A stretch of 64,000 bases of DNA from Anammoximicrobium sp964486845 (GCA_964486845.1 CAZAQY010000009.1:1-64000), one strand, 5' to 3'. Shown: positions 50,301-59,337, counted from the stretch's first letter. Made by a program: numbers and translations. The notes: generated by a model not told the origin, from the sequence alone.

Positions 50301-53300
50301 GGCGACGACCTGTTCCACCTCGAGCGTGGCTGGCACGACCAGCCGCACGCGGTGGACGGGCCGGGTCCGCACGTCGATCGTGACTTGCGTCTCCAGCCGC
50401 GATTCCCGTTCCGCGATCCGCAGCAGACTCTGCACCGTCGCCGGGGCGTCGCCGGGCACGGGCGCCGCTTCCAGCGCCAACGCGTACGAGATCGCGCCGA
50501 ACTCGAACGCCTGGTACGGCCGCAGGCCGAGCGGGCTTTCCTCGGCAGCGCCGGCCGCCGTCAGCGCGTTGGCCACGTCGGCGGCGATGTCGGTCCGCGA
50601 CAGGCCCGTCACACTCGCGGCGCGCAGCTCCAGCAGCGGACTGCGGCGGATCGTCAAGCGGCCTTTGTGCAGCGCCGCCCCGTCGACGGAGATCGCCGGC
50701 GCGGGGACCCGGGTCGGCTGGTCCGCCGCCACGACGCCGCGGCGGGACAAGTGGAGCGTGACCCGCTCGCGGTCCGCCGTCTCCTTCAGCAGCGTGACGT
50801 TCAGCCGCTGGAGATTGTCCGCCTGTTTCAGGTCCCACATCCGCACGTTGTCGCCCAGGACTTTTTCCACCAGATAACCGGCGGGAACGAGCACGTCGAA
50901 GCGGTCGCGGCGGCTGCGGGGAAATTCGAGGTTCAGCTGCCAGACCAGCCGCAAGCCGTCTTCCTGCACGTCCAGCACGGCTTCCGAGGCGACGGTCAGG
51001 CTGCGGTCCACCTGGCCTTCGGCCACCTTGGGACGCCACTGCAGGTTCAACATCCCGTCGGCGTTCAAGGCCGTGGCAATCTGCTGGTTGTCGGCCGCCG
51101 TCTCGTACTCGCCACGGTCGGCCAGACCGGCCAGACGGACCTCGGTTCCCGCGGCCGGAACGGTCAACGTGAGTCCCGCCGCGGGAGCCGCCGGCAGGTG
51201 CCCGACCGCCACGCGCCAGCCGCCGCGACGTTCCAGCCGCACGCGGATCTGCACCGCGAGTTGCTGCCGGCCTGTGCCCGCCAAGTGCAGCACTGCGAAC
51301 ACGGGTTCCGGCGGCGCGGGGGCCTGTGCCGTTTGGACGGCTTGCGGTTGTTGGGGCGCAGGTTGGGGCGCAGGTTGCGGCGCAGGTTGCGGCGCAGGCT
51401 GGACCAGTTGCAGCCGAGCCGGTTTGGCGCCGATCGTGGCCGACGTGAGCACGCCCCCGGACAATCGCAACGGCACTTGAACCGGCTGTTCGGTGTACAC
51501 GTCGATTTCCAGCCGGCCCGCGATCAACAGGTAGTCGTCGCCGGACAACGTCGCTTCGTACGCTGCGCCGGCCAGCGACCAGGCGGTGATGGGCGGTTGG
51601 GCTTGCAGCTTCTTGTCGGGGAACGCTCGATTCCGGAGTTCGACGTACTTGGCGTACGGCACGAGCACCTTGTCGGCGTTCTTGAGCCCGTCGGCGCCTT
51701 GCTCTGCGTCGTAGGGGATGATCACGGCATCTGCCGGCAGGCGGATCGGCTTGGGCGGGGCCAACAGCTCGATCAGACCGCTGGGATCGAACGCAGGGGG
51801 CTTCGGGGCTTGAGCCACGGCGGGGGAGCCGGCGGCGGCGAAGATGATGAGGGCCAGAAGCAGGGACGAGGCCGCGCAGCCCGGTCTCTGCGAGACCGGG
51901 TGCGAATCGCGGAAAGACTCGCCTACGTGGGGGCACAGCCAGCGCAGGGCGGCGGCGATCAGGTACCACAGGACCAAGCAGCAGGCTGCGTAGAAGGCAC
52001 AGTCGAAGGTCTTGCCCAACTCGTACGTCAAACCCGTCGCCAAGGGGAAGGCCAAAGCCACGATGGCGACGAGGACCACGTACCGGGTCTTTGTTCGGAC
52101 GCTGCGGCGGGTGAGCAGCAGGCCGGCGGCAAAGACGGCCAAACCGACGGACCAGGCCAGCATGTCGAAGCGGCGCGAGTTGGCGATCGTGACGCGCAGC
52201 AGGGGCCGCACGCCCAGACTCCGGAACGTGACCGCGTCGCCTTGCTTCTGCAACTCGATGGGCAGGCTGCGGACGCCTTCCAGCGCCCAGTACTTGGCGT
52301 CGCGTACGGGCCGGGCCACCTGCGCCGCCTCCTCGCCCGCCGCGGGGCGCTGGGACGGTGGTGGGGCGGCCGGCCGATCCGCTGGCTGGCCCGCCGCAGG
52401 TTTGGGGCCGGCGGCGGGCGGTGCGCCGAACGGGTCGGCGGCGGCGGCCGCGGGCGGCAACTCCTCGGCTGCCTCCGGCTGCGACTCGGCCTCGGGTTGC
52501 GGCATCCGTTCTGCCCCTTGCGGCAATTCCGCGAGACGCGCGACGGCGTCCTCCCTCGGCAGGCCCTCCGACGGTGCCGTCGGCGCGCTCGACGGCCCCG
52601 TGTCGGACTGAACCTCGTCGAACCGGGAATAGGGTGCAGTCGAAAGCCGTCCTCCCGCGCTCGAGGCTGGGGCGTACGCCTGCCCGCCCAGGAGACCTGG
52701 CACGCCGCCCGCCGCGAAGAACAGACCTCCCAACGCAGTCCAAATGGGCGAGCGTGGAGTTTCCAACTGCTGCGTGTACACCGTGCCGCTGGACCGCACC
52801 AGGCGGTGGCCTTCGGGCAGCAGGAGGTTCCACGTCACGTCGGCCATCGGCACTTCGCCCGCGTGTGCGTCGCGGTCGCTGCGAAGCCACAGCGTCGGGG
52901 CCTCGGTAGCCACGTGATCGAGCATCACGACCGACGTCAGCGGCGTCTGGTAGATGACTTGCAGATCGCGCATCGCGTTCTGGGCGCTGGCCGGCAGGTC
53001 CAGCAGCAGCCGGTCCCCGTCGCGTTGCGGAGCCACCGGTTGGCCGTCGAGATAGGCCGACCAGAGTTCCGACTGGGCCGGCAACCGCACTTCCAGGAAC
53101 GCGGCCTTGGTTCGCAACTGGTAGCGGGCCCCGGTCAAGGCGGTGCCGTCGGCCGAGAGCACGGTGTCCAACTCGGCTCGCTGCACGATGGCCGGCGGCA
53201 AGCCGTAACCGGGCCGGCGGTTGACATCCACCTGCACCGCTTGCGGCGGCCCGACGGACTCGAACACCCCCAACAGCCGCTTGCCCACCGCATACTGCGC

Positions 53301-55727
53301 GGCGACCAATTCGCCCACGTCCACCGTGCGGGCGTCCGTCTTGACCATCATGTCCAGCTCGGCATTGCCTTCCACGGCCACGACCGCCGATTGGTACGCC
53401 ACGCCGTCGGCGCGGGCCAGCGGCAACGAGAACCCCTTCAAATCCTTGTCGGGCAGCGGCTGCTGGAAATTCACCGCCAGCCGCACGACGCCGCTGGCGG
53501 GTTCGGCCAGCAGCGCGGTCCAGCGCCGTTGATTGTCAAGTTCTTCGCTCATGTAGTCCTTGACCGCGGCCCCTTCCGCACCGCGGATCGACAGCGACGT
53601 CGGCGTGTCCTTGGGCAATCGCAGCGTCAACTGGCGGGCGCGGGCCTGGCGGATGTCGTACAGGATCTCGTAATGGGCCGTCAGCCCTTCGGGCGCGATT
53701 TGCAGGAACGAGAAGGTGCGGGCGGTGATCGTCGGCTGAGTCCGGGTGACGTGGACCGTGGCCGCGTATGGCTGGGCGTCATAACGGTACGCCAGATTCG
53801 ACTCGACGCCCGCCAGGCCGTAGTTCTCCTTGTCTTTGTCATCCAGCGGATCGAGGCTCGCCAGTTCGTCCGGCCGCACCAGCAGGTCGTCGTCCGCGCG
53901 GATCGCTACGGCGCCGGTGTCGCGCGTGGCGTTCTCGACGACGAACCGCGGAAACGCGACGGTGCGCTCCGGCCACTGGCCCAGCCAGTCCGGCGGAACG
54001 CTTTCCGCCTGAAACGAGATGCTCGTGACTTCACCCGGTGGGATGCCTTGCGGCAGGCGGACGTGGATCAGCGATTCGCCCTGCGGCGCATCGTAGCGCT
54101 CGACCGCCAGCGGCTTGCCGTCGGCCGCGGTGACCTGCGTCACGTTCCAGCCGGCCGGCGCGGTGAAGCGGACGGCGAACAGCTTTTCGATCTGGGGCAG
54201 CAGGGCGAACCCGCCGCGCACGTGGTGGCCCTGATCGTCCAGCACCAGCAGCACGTTGGTGGTGACCTGCAAACGCGGCGGCGGCTGGCGAAAGCCGGCT
54301 TGCAGAGCGAACTTGGCCAGTGGAGCGTAGTAGGTCGCCACCGGCCGGACGCGCGGCGCGCCGGGTTCGACCCGAAACACGGTCTCCGGCAGGGCCGCGG
54401 TCAACACGCGATTGTCCACCGGAACCAGGCTCTGCGATTCGATCCCCTCGGCCGACAGCTGGTCTTCCACGATCAGGCCCACGACGGCCACCTGGCCCGC
54501 CATGTCCAGCGGCGTCAGTTGCGGCATGGTCCAGTCCTTCAGCCTCGCGGGCGTCCGCGTCGCCGAGACGTTCAGCACGACGGTTTCCGAGGACGGTTCG
54601 CGGAGGACGATCTCCAGCACGCGCTGGTTGTCGACGGCCGCCACCGCCCAGCGCGACAACAGCGGACTGAGCACCTCGGTGGGCTCGAAGCCTTCGGGCA
54701 ACGCCACTCGGAACCGGTCAGCCGCTCCGTGCAGCACGTCGAACGACACGGTCGTGTGCAGCCGTTCGTAGGCCGACGTGATCTCGTCCACCAGGACGCT
54801 CCGGGCCACGACGACGCGCTGCTGGCGGAGCATGCGGTTGTTCAACGACATGACCAGCGACATCTGTTCCTTGGGCAGCAGCAGTTCGAATCGCGTCACG
54901 CCGGCCGCTTCGTCCAGCGTGCGGCTGACCACCTTGGCGCCGCTCTTGACTTCGACGTTGCCGGGCACGACCAGCCGCAGACGGGACGCGGCCGGCGTGG
55001 GCAGGCGGAAGGCGAGCGACTGCTGGGCGGCGGAAGTCTGCAGCGGGGCGACCATTTCCAGCAGCAGGCGGTGCCGGCCGATGCCCTCGACGAACAGGAT
55101 CGTTTGGCCTTTGTCGTCGCGACCGATGGGGGCGGAGGGATTGGCGGGGGCGGAACCGGCTGAAGCCGGCACTACGAACGCGGCGTGGCGCACGCCGACG
55201 CCGGCCAAATCCAGCGGCAGGGCATGGAGGCCCTCTTCCAAGACCTCCAGGTCGATGGTGCCGGACAGCCGGACGCGGCCTTCTTCGATCGTGCCGTCGT
55301 ATTCGGCGGCCAGGAGGAGAGCGCCTTGAGGTGCCGGAATTTCGGGCGGTTTCTTCTTGGCCTTGGCCAGCAGATCGTCGTATTCCTGGCGAGTCAGGAA
55401 GACGCGTTGCGAGTTGCCTTCCATCAGCGTGCTGAGGTCTTCGTAGGGCACGAAGATCTCGCGGACCTTCTCGGGTTTGGCGGGCTCGGCCGCGGGCGCC
55501 GCGCAGGCGAGGAGGGCGAGAAGCAGGATGCAGGCGTGGAACGCTTTGGAGCGCGGCGACTTGTCGCCGCTTTGCCTCGCCGTGCGCGGCTTTCCTTCAA
55601 CGGCCTTACTTACTTGATTCTCGTGCGACTTCGGTCGGCCAAGGCGAAGAACAGGCGGACACGCCAGAGAACGCAAGCGGCGACAAGTCGCCGCACTCCA
55701 AGGCGAAGTTCGGGTGTGGTTACTCAT
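47334..55727 (-). CDS. Giant exported/membrane protein, apparent fusion of two VPY-module proteins
   Basis: A 2,797-residue protein. A leader with two repeat copies (residues ~9-18 and 51-62) precedes a signal-like stretch (64-80, with an LLAC lipobox possibility). Half 1 starts with the module EIFVPYEDLSTLM...RVFLTRQEYDDLL, followed by repeated beta-rich domains and a TM cluster (~1190-1262). At ~1268-1284 a palindromic repeat (51876-51926) is translated. A second signal-like segment follows (LLLALIIFAAAGSPAVAQAP), and half 2 opens with its own module PYDAEQGADGLKNADKVLVP. It continues with beta domains, a Gln/Arg-rich helix, a Gly/Met/Pro-rich linker (~2560-2620), a WD40-like string VDGVAFSPDGRILAT and C-terminal TM helices (~2690-2790). 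Its ATG overlaps the upstream stop as ATGAGTAA, so translation is coupled. I recognise no enzymatic domain; a cell-envelope structural or sensing role is a guess. Confidence 0.8.
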   Translation of the reverse strand: MSNHTRTSPWSAATCRRLRSLACPPVLRLGRPKSHENQVSKAVEGKPRTARQSGDKSPRSKAFHACILLLALLACAAPAAEPAKPEKVREIFVPYEDLSTLMEGNSQRVFLTRQEYDDLLAKAKKKPPEIPAPQGALLLAAEYDGTIEEGRVRLSGTIDLEVLEEGLHALPLDLAGVGVRHAAFVVPASAGSAPANPSAPIGRDDKGQTILFVEGIGRHRLLLEMVAPLQTSAAQQSLAFRLPTPAASRLRLVVPGNVEVKSGAKVVSRTLDEAAGVTRFELLLPKEQMSLVMSLNNRMLRQQRVVVARSVLVDEITSAYERLHTTVSFDVLHGAADRFRVALPEGFEPTEVLSPLLSRWAVAAVDNQRVLEIVLREPSSETVVLNVSATRTPARLKDWTMPQLTPLDMAGQVAVVGLIVEDQLSAEGIESQSLVPVDNRVLTAALPETVFRVEPGAPRVRPVATYYAPLAKFALQAGFRQPPPRLQVTTNVLLVLDDQGHHVRGGFALLPQIEKLFAVRFTAPAGWNVTQVTAADGKPLAVERYDAPQGESLIHVRLPQGIPPGEVTSISFQAESVPPDWLGQWPERTVAFPRFVVENATRDTGAVAIRADDDLLVRPDELASLDPLDDKDKENYGLAGVESNLAYRYDAQPYAATVHVTRTQPTITARTFSFLQIAPEGLTAHYEILYDIRQARARQLTLRLPKDTPTSLSIRGAEGAAVKDYMSEELDNQRRWTALLAEPASGVVRLAVNFQQPLPDKDLKGFSLPLARADGVAYQSAVVAVEGNAELDMMVKTDARTVDVGELVAAQYAVGKRLLGVFESVGPPQAVQVDVNRRPGYGLPPAIVQRAELDTVLSADGTALTGARYQLRTKAAFLEVRLPAQSELWSAYLDGQPVAPQRDGDRLLLDLPASAQNAMRDLQVIYQTPLTSVVMLDHVATEAPTLWLRSDRDAHAGEVPMADVTWNLLLPEGHRLVRSSGTVYTQQLETPRSPIWTALGGLFFAAGGVPGLLGGQAYAPASSAGGRLSTAPYSRFDEVQSDTGPSSAPTAPSEGLPREDAVARLAELPQGAERMPQPEAESQPEAAEELPPAAAAADPFGAPPAAGPKPAAGQPADRPAAPPPSQRPAAGEEAAQVARPVRDAKYWALEGVRSLPIELQKQGDAVTFRSLGVRPLLRVTIANSRRFDMLAWSVGLAVFAAGLLLTRRSVRTKTRYVVLVAIVALAFPLATGLTYELGKTFDCAFYAACCLVLWYLIAAALRWLCPHVGESFRDSHPVSQRPGCAASSLLLALIIFAAAGSPAVAQAPKPPAFDPSGLIELLAPPKPIRLPADAVIIPYDAEQGADGLKNADKVLVPYAKYVELRNRAFPDKKLQAQPPITAWSLAGAAYEATLSGDDYLLIAGRLEIDVYTEQPVQVPLRLSGGVLTSATIGAKPARLQLVQPAPQPAPQPAPQPAPQQPQAVQTAQAPAPPEPVFAVLHLAGTGRQQLAVQIRVRLERRGGWRVAVGHLPAAPAAGLTLTVPAAGTEVRLAGLADRGEYETAADNQQIATALNADGMLNLQWRPKVAEGQVDRSLTVASEAVLDVQEDGLRLVWQLNLEFPRSRRDRFDVLVPAGYLVEKVLGDNVRMWDLKQADNLQRLNVTLLKETADRERVTLHLSRRGVVAADQPTRVPAPAISVDGAALHKGRLTIRRSPLLELRAASVTGLSRTDIAADVANALTAAGAAEESPLGLRPYQAFEFGAISYALALEAAPVPGDAPATVQSLLRIAERESRLETQVTIDVRTRPVHRVRLVVPATLEVEQVVAPGEFTWAATDADGRRLVCVYLGSGQSQPFSVVVRGSLGRRRAADPVPAPKLEVLDVVRQQGDLVVQVDPAFDVRAADRQNCDTIPVSNTFDWLQAEQRPLARLALRYQSPQYDARFEVRARPARVSGYTVTNVKVTDVAVEETVSIDLTIREAGIREVLFTLPAWMEQARINAPKLRQKTIQDAADGRKLFRLELQDDTLGQYRVLVENERVLLSGGQLESELQTAPIPELQTGRTDQRYVTLENAGRDEVLVVDQVELGPLSRQQAEWRKLAAILGENLTSAYIVAAEAKGPKLTFKTKQRKTVETARASIGLGETLLVVDAAGAYRGRQTYHVHNTTEQFLEIRLPPGAQLWTAIVAGQPVKPTEVPGGATPDQVAVPRVAASLRDADAGLGETGLREAPLRDADRRGAAPDRIRIPLIKTAEGDTDYAVVLKYGGWLQPVGIVDRVAFPLMRTVNINVELSRVRLRVPETHAWFDFGGTMRQVFDKGSYEADFFSYNAKQVKRLMQTLNTDNYYARARSMSNLKQLGLAVQNYQQQFSDYRTNDEFKRNLDVNADLIRQAEQRTQEIMAKEGEAVVTDNRGRLNAYFFDQKNDSARNVVNELMGNFQVVAAPEEGKPQSGKESFNYKWLESNKLENRERFDKKDADVRFGKQVQSAAGDKLKSYAKGQSLLGDISSESGAQVRGKRRGDMSEPQSRSVGQSQQELARRYQQKLQTEQQLDEVRQQQAGARMDDFSSLSNAAPPPANQPPAPEVPGMPGMMPGMGMPGGYPGQGPTAAGGYAMPGGGGVGGMGAMGGGVYRGRDESRAAGRLNVNQVQGGMGGAVDGVAFSPDGRILATQDSDSASGLAQQPTLWFGAHAAETHLASLDVDLPLRGREYLFTTTRGDIDITARAVSEPLLGRLARLLAVAAGFVVLLVVLRVLPRVLPLLHGSRWFAAAVLLVGLLSLLLGIFPILALAALIYGLVQLVCLEIARRRRAAAVDTQS
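49081..49160. repeat. Palindromic repeat cluster inside the giant gene
   Basis: Contains GCCGGTCTC-TCC-GAGACCGGC (49110-49130), a second hairpin CGCGTCTC-GGA-GAGACGCG (49133-49151) and an imperfect third. In frame it reads SLRDADAGLGETGLREAPLR. It shares the CCGGTCTC...GAGACCGG core with the repeat at the fusion junction (51880-51900). It lies between strand-rich segments and seems tolerated as an insertion at residues ~2190-2216. Confidence 0.65.
51876..51926. repeat. Palindromic repeat at the junction of the two halves of the giant protein
   Basis: CCCGGTCTC-TGC-GAGACCGGG (51880-51900) followed by TGCGAATCGCGGAAAGACTC. Translated on the minus strand as VGESFRDSHPVSQRPGC, a dispersed-repeat peptide by my recollection. 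It directly precedes the second signal-like segment. Confidence 0.7.
55544..55702. repeat. Inverted doublet (REPIN-like), copies 4 and 5 of the GCGGCGAC-TTGTCGCCGC repeat
   Basis: Copy 4 (55544-55575, CTTTGGAGCGCGGCGACTTG...) and copy 5 (55674-55702, inverted) are 98 bp apart, the same arrangement and nearly the same spacing as the doublet at 11037-11192. They lie within the translated leader of the giant gene; the left copy reads QSGDKSPRSK immediately before the signal-peptide core. Confidence 0.75.
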
Positions 55728-58700
55728 TGGTCGGGCCTCCTTCCTGCGTGGCGAAGGGCGAGGCGGCTTCGGCCGCAGCGGCGGGCGCCGGCGGCGGAGT
55801 TGCGGGCGGACTCGGCGGCGCTGCAGCCCGCGCCGCCCGGCGGCGGGCCCACGCGGCGGCGATCTGCGACCAGGCGCGGGCCACGTGCCAGGCCAGCCAG
55901 GCGGCGGCCACAACCAGGATCGCGGTCAGCAACGCGCCATCCATCACCTGCCGAGCAAAGGCGGGGGCAAAGACGCCGATCGCCAGCAGGACCATGATCA
56001 ACAACACGCCGATCGCCAACTTCTGCGGCAGCGGCCGGCGGATGGCCAGCAAGCCGGCCACCAACACCAGCGCGAACACCAGGCCGTGCAACACGTGCTT
56101 GTGGACCGCGACCAGCCGCAGCGAACCGCCCGGCGGTTTCGCGGGCTGCAGCGTGGAAAATGTGTACAAGCGGCCGTCGGTGGCGAAGTCCTGGAACGGA
56201 TTGGGCACGTTCAGGCCCTCGATCACCCAGGCCACCAATTGGTCGTCCCGTTGGATCGGCTGCGGCAGGCCGCTCAGCGTTTCGTACCAACTCCAGGACA
56301 TCTCGTCCGTCCACGGCCCGCGGGAACCGAGCACCTTCAATTCTTGGGGGACATAGGCGCACAGATAGACCTTCTGGACGGCCGGATCGCTGGGGAACAC
56401 TGGTAGGTCCAGACGGCGATAGCTGCCGGGCATCGTGTAGCGCAGCTCCAACAGCAGCGACTCGTCGGCCTTGTGACCAGCCAGCGGGATGAAGTACTCG
56501 CGGCCGCCGCTGCTCGGGCTGCCTGCCGGACTGCCTGCCGGGTCGGCCTCCGCTGTTGCACCGACTTGGTCGCTGGCTGCCGGCGCGGCGTCCGGCGCGG
56601 CGCCGGCAGGAACGCTGCCCCCGGCGGCCGTCGGCTCTTCGCTCTCCAACGCCACCGACCGCCCGTTGATGCGGAGCGGATCGGTGTCAAAGCTGGCCTC
56701 CCGCGGCAGCACGACGGGCAGCCGTTGCAGGACGCTCCGCAGGCGATACAGGGCTTGCACCGAAACCACGCCGCTGCGGGTGACTTCCAGGCGGATCACC
56801 GCCCGCTCGATGCTGCCGCGTTTCACTTCGACCAGTTCGTAGCGGGTGACCGACAGCTTCAGCTTCCAGGCCTCCTGGAATTCCCAGGCCCGTGCCGCGT
56901 CGGCCACGCTGACGCCCTGCATCAGATCGTGCTGCGGGTCGATGGGGCGCAGGCCCACGGGATCATCCATCGGCCGCAAGTCCAAGGTTTCCGCTTTGGC
57001 CACGACAACCTGGCCCCAGGCGCGGTCGACGCTCTTCTTGTGCGGCTGCAGGACCGGCACCGTTTCCTCGAACGGTTTGCCCACCGGCAGGTCGCCGATC
57101 TTCTTGTCCCACTCGAACTTGATCGTGACGTTGCCCAGGAATTCCGCTTCACCCTTGCGCGTCAGCGCAAGAGCGATCATCGCGTCGGGGCCTCCCTTCT
57201 GCACGTCGTCCGGTTGCGGATCCAACGGCGCTTCGCTGGCCACCGCCGGCGTCAGGTTGCGGAGTTGCTTGCCTGTGACCAGCGCCGCGGGCACGTCCAG
57301 CCGCAGCGATTTGACGCTGCTGTAGCGAATCTCGTAGAAGAACGTCGCTTCGTACTTGATCACCCCGGCCTCGACGCGGGCCAGCAGCAACTGGCGGACG
57401 GTGACATCCGGCTTGCGGCGTTCGACCGACAGGTTCAAGTCCACGGGGGCCTGCGTGTAGGCGTAGGCCAGCACTTCCCGCGCCGCCCCGAAGCGGCCGG
57501 CGCGCGTCGAGACCGTATCCTGCAGAGCTTCGGCGAACGAAATCGCCTGCACGCCGTCGGTTTTCACCGGATTGATGCTCAGATTCTCCGGTGCGTACAC
57601 CAACAGCCGGCCCACGGCACGTTGGATTTCCTTCGTGGCGGACACGCGCGGCAGCGGCAAGGGGACGCTCACCGGCTTGCCGGTAAAGCTCAGCAGATCG
57701 GGGGCGTCCAGCTGCCGCTGCAGTTCGACGAACAAGCCCACGTTGCCGATCGCCTTGCGCGACAGGTTCACGACGACGTGCTGGGCCTTCTCGCCCGCCG
57801 TCACGTGGTGCGTGTCGACTGCCACGGCTTCGGCGCCCGCCGCGGCATGCCCGCGTACGGCTCGCACCTCAAAGCCCAGCGGGACGTCCAGCTCCAACTG
57901 GAACACGCTGGCCCGCTCGATCTTGTACAAGGCGAGCAGATTGAGCGTCAGTCGCTCCGGCTCCAGGTACGCTTCGACCAACTCGTGAGTCTGGATCTGC
58001 GGCTGGACCTTTTCCGCCCGCAACGTCAACTCGAAGGGCACGGCCGGAAAGCGGAACGAGAAATTCCAGGGCGTGTTGGCCAGGGTGGGCGGCAGTTCGT
58101 TGGCGTCCAACTGCAGCAGGCCCACACGCGTGGCCGGTTCCGCCCGCAACGTCTGCGCGACCTGCACCACGACCACGCCCTGCTGCCGCCCCACGCCCAA
58201 CGCCCGCACGACCGGCGCCGCGATCGGCTTCTGCAACAGGTCGTCGCTGAATTTCTCCATCTCGATCAACAGCCGCTGGGTCTCCTTTGCCGGCTGGTAC
58301 AGCTGGACCGAGATCTTGCTCACATTGCCCGCCTGTTCGACCTTCCATTCCTTGACGTTCGGATCGAAGACGTTCAGCACCTTTTGATCGGCGGGAACCT
58401 CGATCGCCAATTCGGCCAGTTCCGCGCGGCTGATCGAGTACGCCAGCTGGCTGCGCGTGCGGATCACGCCTTCGTCGATCGTCACCTGCTGTTCGGTCTG
58501 CACCGTGGCCAGGGCCGTCAAGCCCGTCGCGCCTTCGGCTTTGGGCGTCCAGTCGATCTGCACGCTGGGCGCGGCGCCCACAAAAGCCATGACCACGGTT
58601 TCGGGTCTTGGTTGAGGCTTGGGCGCCGGCGCGTCCCCGGCAGGGGCGGCGGGCGGCGGTTCTTCCGTGGCCGCGACGAGCGGTTGGACGTTCACTTTGA

Positions 58701-59337
58701 CGCCCGCTTGCGGAACGCGGATCCGCCATTGATTGACGGGCGCTTGCGGAGCCTGGAACGAGACGACGTTTTGCCCCGGCGACTTGGTGAACGCCTTGGA
58801 GTACTGCAACGTCACCGCGATCTGTTCCGGTTCCGGCGTTTTCTTCTGCAGCAGCAGGACATAGCCGACATCCGGCTTGGCGACGATCCGAGCCGGCTGG
58901 TCGCCCTGCCGCGCGGACAGGATTGCCGCATCCCCCAGCCGCAACGGCACCTCGTGCCAGCCTTCGGTCAGCAGCTCGATTTTCAGATTGGCCGTGACGC
59001 TGACGACGTCATCGCCGACCGTGGCCTCGCTGTTGATTTCCGTTAGCAGCGCCGCGACCGGCGGTTTCACTTCCGGCGGTTTGGCCAAGGCCGCGCGGGC
59101 CTGTTCCCACAGCTTCTGGAATTCCTCGTACGGCAGGAACACGCCCCGCCCCGGCTGCTCGAACACCTTGGGCAGCTTCGAGTAAGGCACGTAGATCGTC
59201 TGCTCGCGGAGGATTTTTTCGTCCGGTTTGGGAGCCGGCTTTGCGGGAGCCTCCGCAGGCGGCGGCTGGTCCGCCGCGGCGGCAACCGCCGACACGAGCA
59301 ATACAAGACAAAACGGCCAAGAACGCAGCATAGACAT
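55720..59337 (-). CDS. Large secreted/membrane protein with VPY module
   Basis: A 1,205-residue protein. The signal peptide is at residues 1-24 (MSMLRSWPFCLVLLVSAVAA-AAD). Next is the module QTIYVPYSKLPKVFEQPGRG then VFLPYEEFQKLWEQARAAL (~45-85), the same layout as both halves of the downstream giant. Long beta-rich repeats follow (LKIELLTEGWHEVPLRLGDA and similar), then a low-complexity A/P/G segment (~945-990). C-terminal helices (VLHGLVFALVLVAGLLAIRR, LAIGVLLIMVLLAIGVFAPA, LLTAILVVAAAWLAWHVARA) and an Ala/Pro tail end the protein. It is anchored with most of its mass outside the cytoplasm. Function unknown. ATG 59337 has AGGAG 6 nt upstream; the longer frame to 59496 has no protein character. 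It is first gene of the coupled pair (overlap ATGAGTAA with the next gene). Confidence 0.83.
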   Translation of the reverse strand: MSMLRSWPFCLVLLVSAVAAAADQPPPAEAPAKPAPKPDEKILREQTIYVPYSKLPKVFEQPGRGVFLPYEEFQKLWEQARAALAKPPEVKPPVAALLTEINSEATVGDDVVSVTANLKIELLTEGWHEVPLRLGDAAILSARQGDQPARIVAKPDVGYVLLLQKKTPEPEQIAVTLQYSKAFTKSPGQNVVSFQAPQAPVNQWRIRVPQAGVKVNVQPLVAATEEPPPAAPAGDAPAPKPQPRPETVVMAFVGAAPSVQIDWTPKAEGATGLTALATVQTEQQVTIDEGVIRTRSQLAYSISRAELAELAIEVPADQKVLNVFDPNVKEWKVEQAGNVSKISVQLYQPAKETQRLLIEMEKFSDDLLQKPIAAPVVRALGVGRQQGVVVVQVAQTLRAEPATRVGLLQLDANELPPTLANTPWNFSFRFPAVPFELTLRAEKVQPQIQTHELVEAYLEPERLTLNLLALYKIERASVFQLELDVPLGFEVRAVRGHAAAGAEAVAVDTHHVTAGEKAQHVVVNLSRKAIGNVGLFVELQRQLDAPDLLSFTGKPVSVPLPLPRVSATKEIQRAVGRLLVYAPENLSINPVKTDGVQAISFAEALQDTVSTRAGRFGAAREVLAYAYTQAPVDLNLSVERRKPDVTVRQLLLARVEAGVIKYEATFFYEIRYSSVKSLRLDVPAALVTGKQLRNLTPAVASEAPLDPQPDDVQKGGPDAMIALALTRKGEAEFLGNVTIKFEWDKKIGDLPVGKPFEETVPVLQPHKKSVDRAWGQVVVAKAETLDLRPMDDPVGLRPIDPQHDLMQGVSVADAARAWEFQEAWKLKLSVTRYELVEVKRGSIERAVIRLEVTRSGVVSVQALYRLRSVLQRLPVVLPREASFDTDPLRINGRSVALESEEPTAAGGSVPAGAAPDAAPAASDQVGATAEADPAGSPAGSPSSGGREYFIPLAGHKADESLLLELRYTMPGSYRRLDLPVFPSDPAVQKVYLCAYVPQELKVLGSRGPWTDEMSWSWYETLSGLPQPIQRDDQLVAWVIEGLNVPNPFQDFATDGRLYTFSTLQPAKPPGGSLRLVAVHKHVLHGLVFALVLVAGLLAIRRPLPQKLAIGVLLIMVLLAIGVFAPAFARQVMDGALLTAILVVAAAWLAWHVARAWSQIAAAWARRRAARAAAPPSPPATPPPAPAAAAEAASPFATQEGGPTNE

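Noticed and set aside
49245..55163. A 1,972-codon open frame on the plus strand opposite the giant gene
   Set aside because: It is antisense to a real gene in GC-rich DNA, rich in Arg/Gln/His/Gly with no domain, hydrophobic core or start signal. It mirrors the codon bias of the minus-strand gene.
55728..55913. Upstream extension of the giant gene to 55913
   Set aside because: It overlaps the end of the preceding gene in another frame and is Pro/Arg-rich; ATG 55727, forming ATGAGTAA with the upstream stop, is far more plausible.
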